Source of the DNA: Deltaproteobacteria bacterium
Lineage (GTDB): Bacteria; SAR324; NAC60-12
NCBI GenBank assembly: GCA_002730365.1
Contig: PBZZ01000016.1
Span: 3,314 to 9,024, forward strand
Direction of reading: 5' to 3'
Length of the DNA: 5,711 bases
The stretch's first letter is position 1, and every line of letters begins with the position of its first letter. A model generated the notes under the pieces. That model was given only the letters and a program-made list of their open reading frames with translations, was not told the origin of the DNA and searched no databases. The position numbers and the translations under genes are program-made. Positions 5,347 to 5,711 of the stretch are shown here, piece by piece.

Positions 5347-5711
5347 ATGGCGCAACTGAAACGTTTCTTTCGAAAACCGACGCTGACCAGCCTCTCTAAA
5401 ACCTGCGGCTGAGCGGCCAAACTCAACCCGGTCGGGTTGCAAAATCTGCTCTCTTCCTTGCCGCAGCAAGCTGATCCAAATCTGCTGGTCAGTTTTGAAA
5501 CGAGTGACGACGCTGGAGTCTATCAACTCAACGATACTCAAGCGATAGTCACTACAGCTGACTTTATCACTCCACCCGCCGACGATCCACGACTCTTCGG
5601 TCAGATTGCTGCGGCAAACGCTCTCAGTGACGTGTATGCGATGGGGGGACGGCCACTCACGTGCTTGAACCTGCTGGCTTTCCCAGCCAACAAACTGGGA
5701 CAAGAGATCCT
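5347..5711 (+). CDS. selD: Selenide, water dikinase (selenophosphate synthetase), selenocysteine-containing, 3' part beyond the window
   Basis: SelD makes selenophosphate from selenide and ATP; this is the selenium donor for Sec-tRNA and selenouridine. The frame runs from ATG 5347 to the right edge (121 codons) with one internal TGA at 5410-5412, codon 22. Around it the protein reads [18 protein letters not shown], matching the SelD active site: E. coli Cys17 and Lys20 align with Sec22 and Lys25, with identical spacing. Beyond it are [19 protein letters not shown], the metal/nucleotide-binding [13 protein letters not shown], and [20 protein letters not shown], all strongly SelD-like on both sides of the TGA. 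An in-frame TAG immediately before ATG 5347 fixes this as the earliest start; there is no strong Shine-Dalgarno sequence. A SECIS-like hairpin follows the TGA. It lies 26 bases after the HicB-like gene, probably in one transcript with it. A nonsense mutation is less likely, because the TGA falls exactly on the Cys/Sec site. Confidence 0.93.
5410..5451 (+). promoter_or_regulatory. UGA-Sec codon with bacterial SECIS element in selD
   Basis: Directly after TGA (5410-5412) the mRNA can fold in two parts. The lower stem pairs GAGCGG (5411-5416) with CTGCTC (5446-5451), including one G-U pair. After an internal loop, CAACCC (5424-5429) pairs perfectly with GGGTTG (5434-5439) around the tetraloop GGTC (5430-5433). 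Seventeen bases separate TGA from the loop, and the loop begins with G. Both agree with the known rules for bacterial SECIS elements, and the E. coli fdhF element also presents GGUC in its apical region at nearly the same distance. SelB bound here would deliver Sec-tRNA to the UGA. Confidence 0.82.

Noticed and set aside
5410..5412. TGA as a nonsense mutation making selD a pseudogene, or a real start further downstream
   Set aside because: The TGA falls exactly on the Cys/Sec catalytic position, the frame is otherwise intact with strong SelD conservation, and a SECIS-like structure follows. Starting after it would remove the active site.
5160..5703. Open frames on the minus strand opposite hicB and selD
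   Set aside because: Their translations resemble no known family, and they lie antisense to well-conserved coding sequence.

Overview
The window looks like a chromosomal segment of a flagellated Gram-negative-type bacterium that uses selenocysteine. The evidence is a FliA-type (sigma-28) promoter in front of a flagellin, a FliD filament-cap gene, and a selD gene with an in-frame TGA followed by a bacterial SECIS-like hairpin. Base composition is moderate by eye. No marker here fixes the phylum; a deltaproteobacterial or SAR324-like lineage is only a guess.

Left half, minus strand (about 1-3700): a flagellar filament module. A sigma-28-like promoter (3666-3692) drives a 581-residue flagellin (1867-3612). 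About 160 bp further along is fliD, which starts near 1700-1709 and runs off the left edge. Its 566 visible residues already exceed the length of typical whole FliD proteins, because the variable middle contains a repeated acidic domain unit. The fla-fliD gap has two adjacent hairpins, a possible sigma-70 promoter and a strong Shine-Dalgarno sequence. No other gene lies between them.

Right half, plus strand (3806-5711): a tightly packed unit of mutY, a HicA-like gene, a HicB-like gene and selD. mutY and hicA overlap by ATGA, hicA and hicB overlap by 8 bases, and selD starts 26 bases after hicB. MutY keeps its catalytic residues and iron-sulfur cluster ligands but appears to lack the conserved His of its 8-oxoG-recognition loop. 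The HicA-like protein has Gln where the toxin family has its catalytic His.

The main discovery is at the right end. The selD frame contains TGA at 5410-5412, exactly at the catalytic Cys position of selenophosphate synthetase (Cys-Gly-Sec-Ala-Ala-Lys). It is followed by a two-part stem with a GGUC loop, as expected for a bacterial SECIS. The gene that makes the selenium donor for selenocysteine would therefore itself need selenocysteine. Ordinary gene calling would miss or truncate it. Sec-containing SelD is known in other bacteria, so the arrangement is unusual but has precedent. The co-transcribed, active-site-altered HicAB-like pair between mutY and selD is the least explained part of the window.
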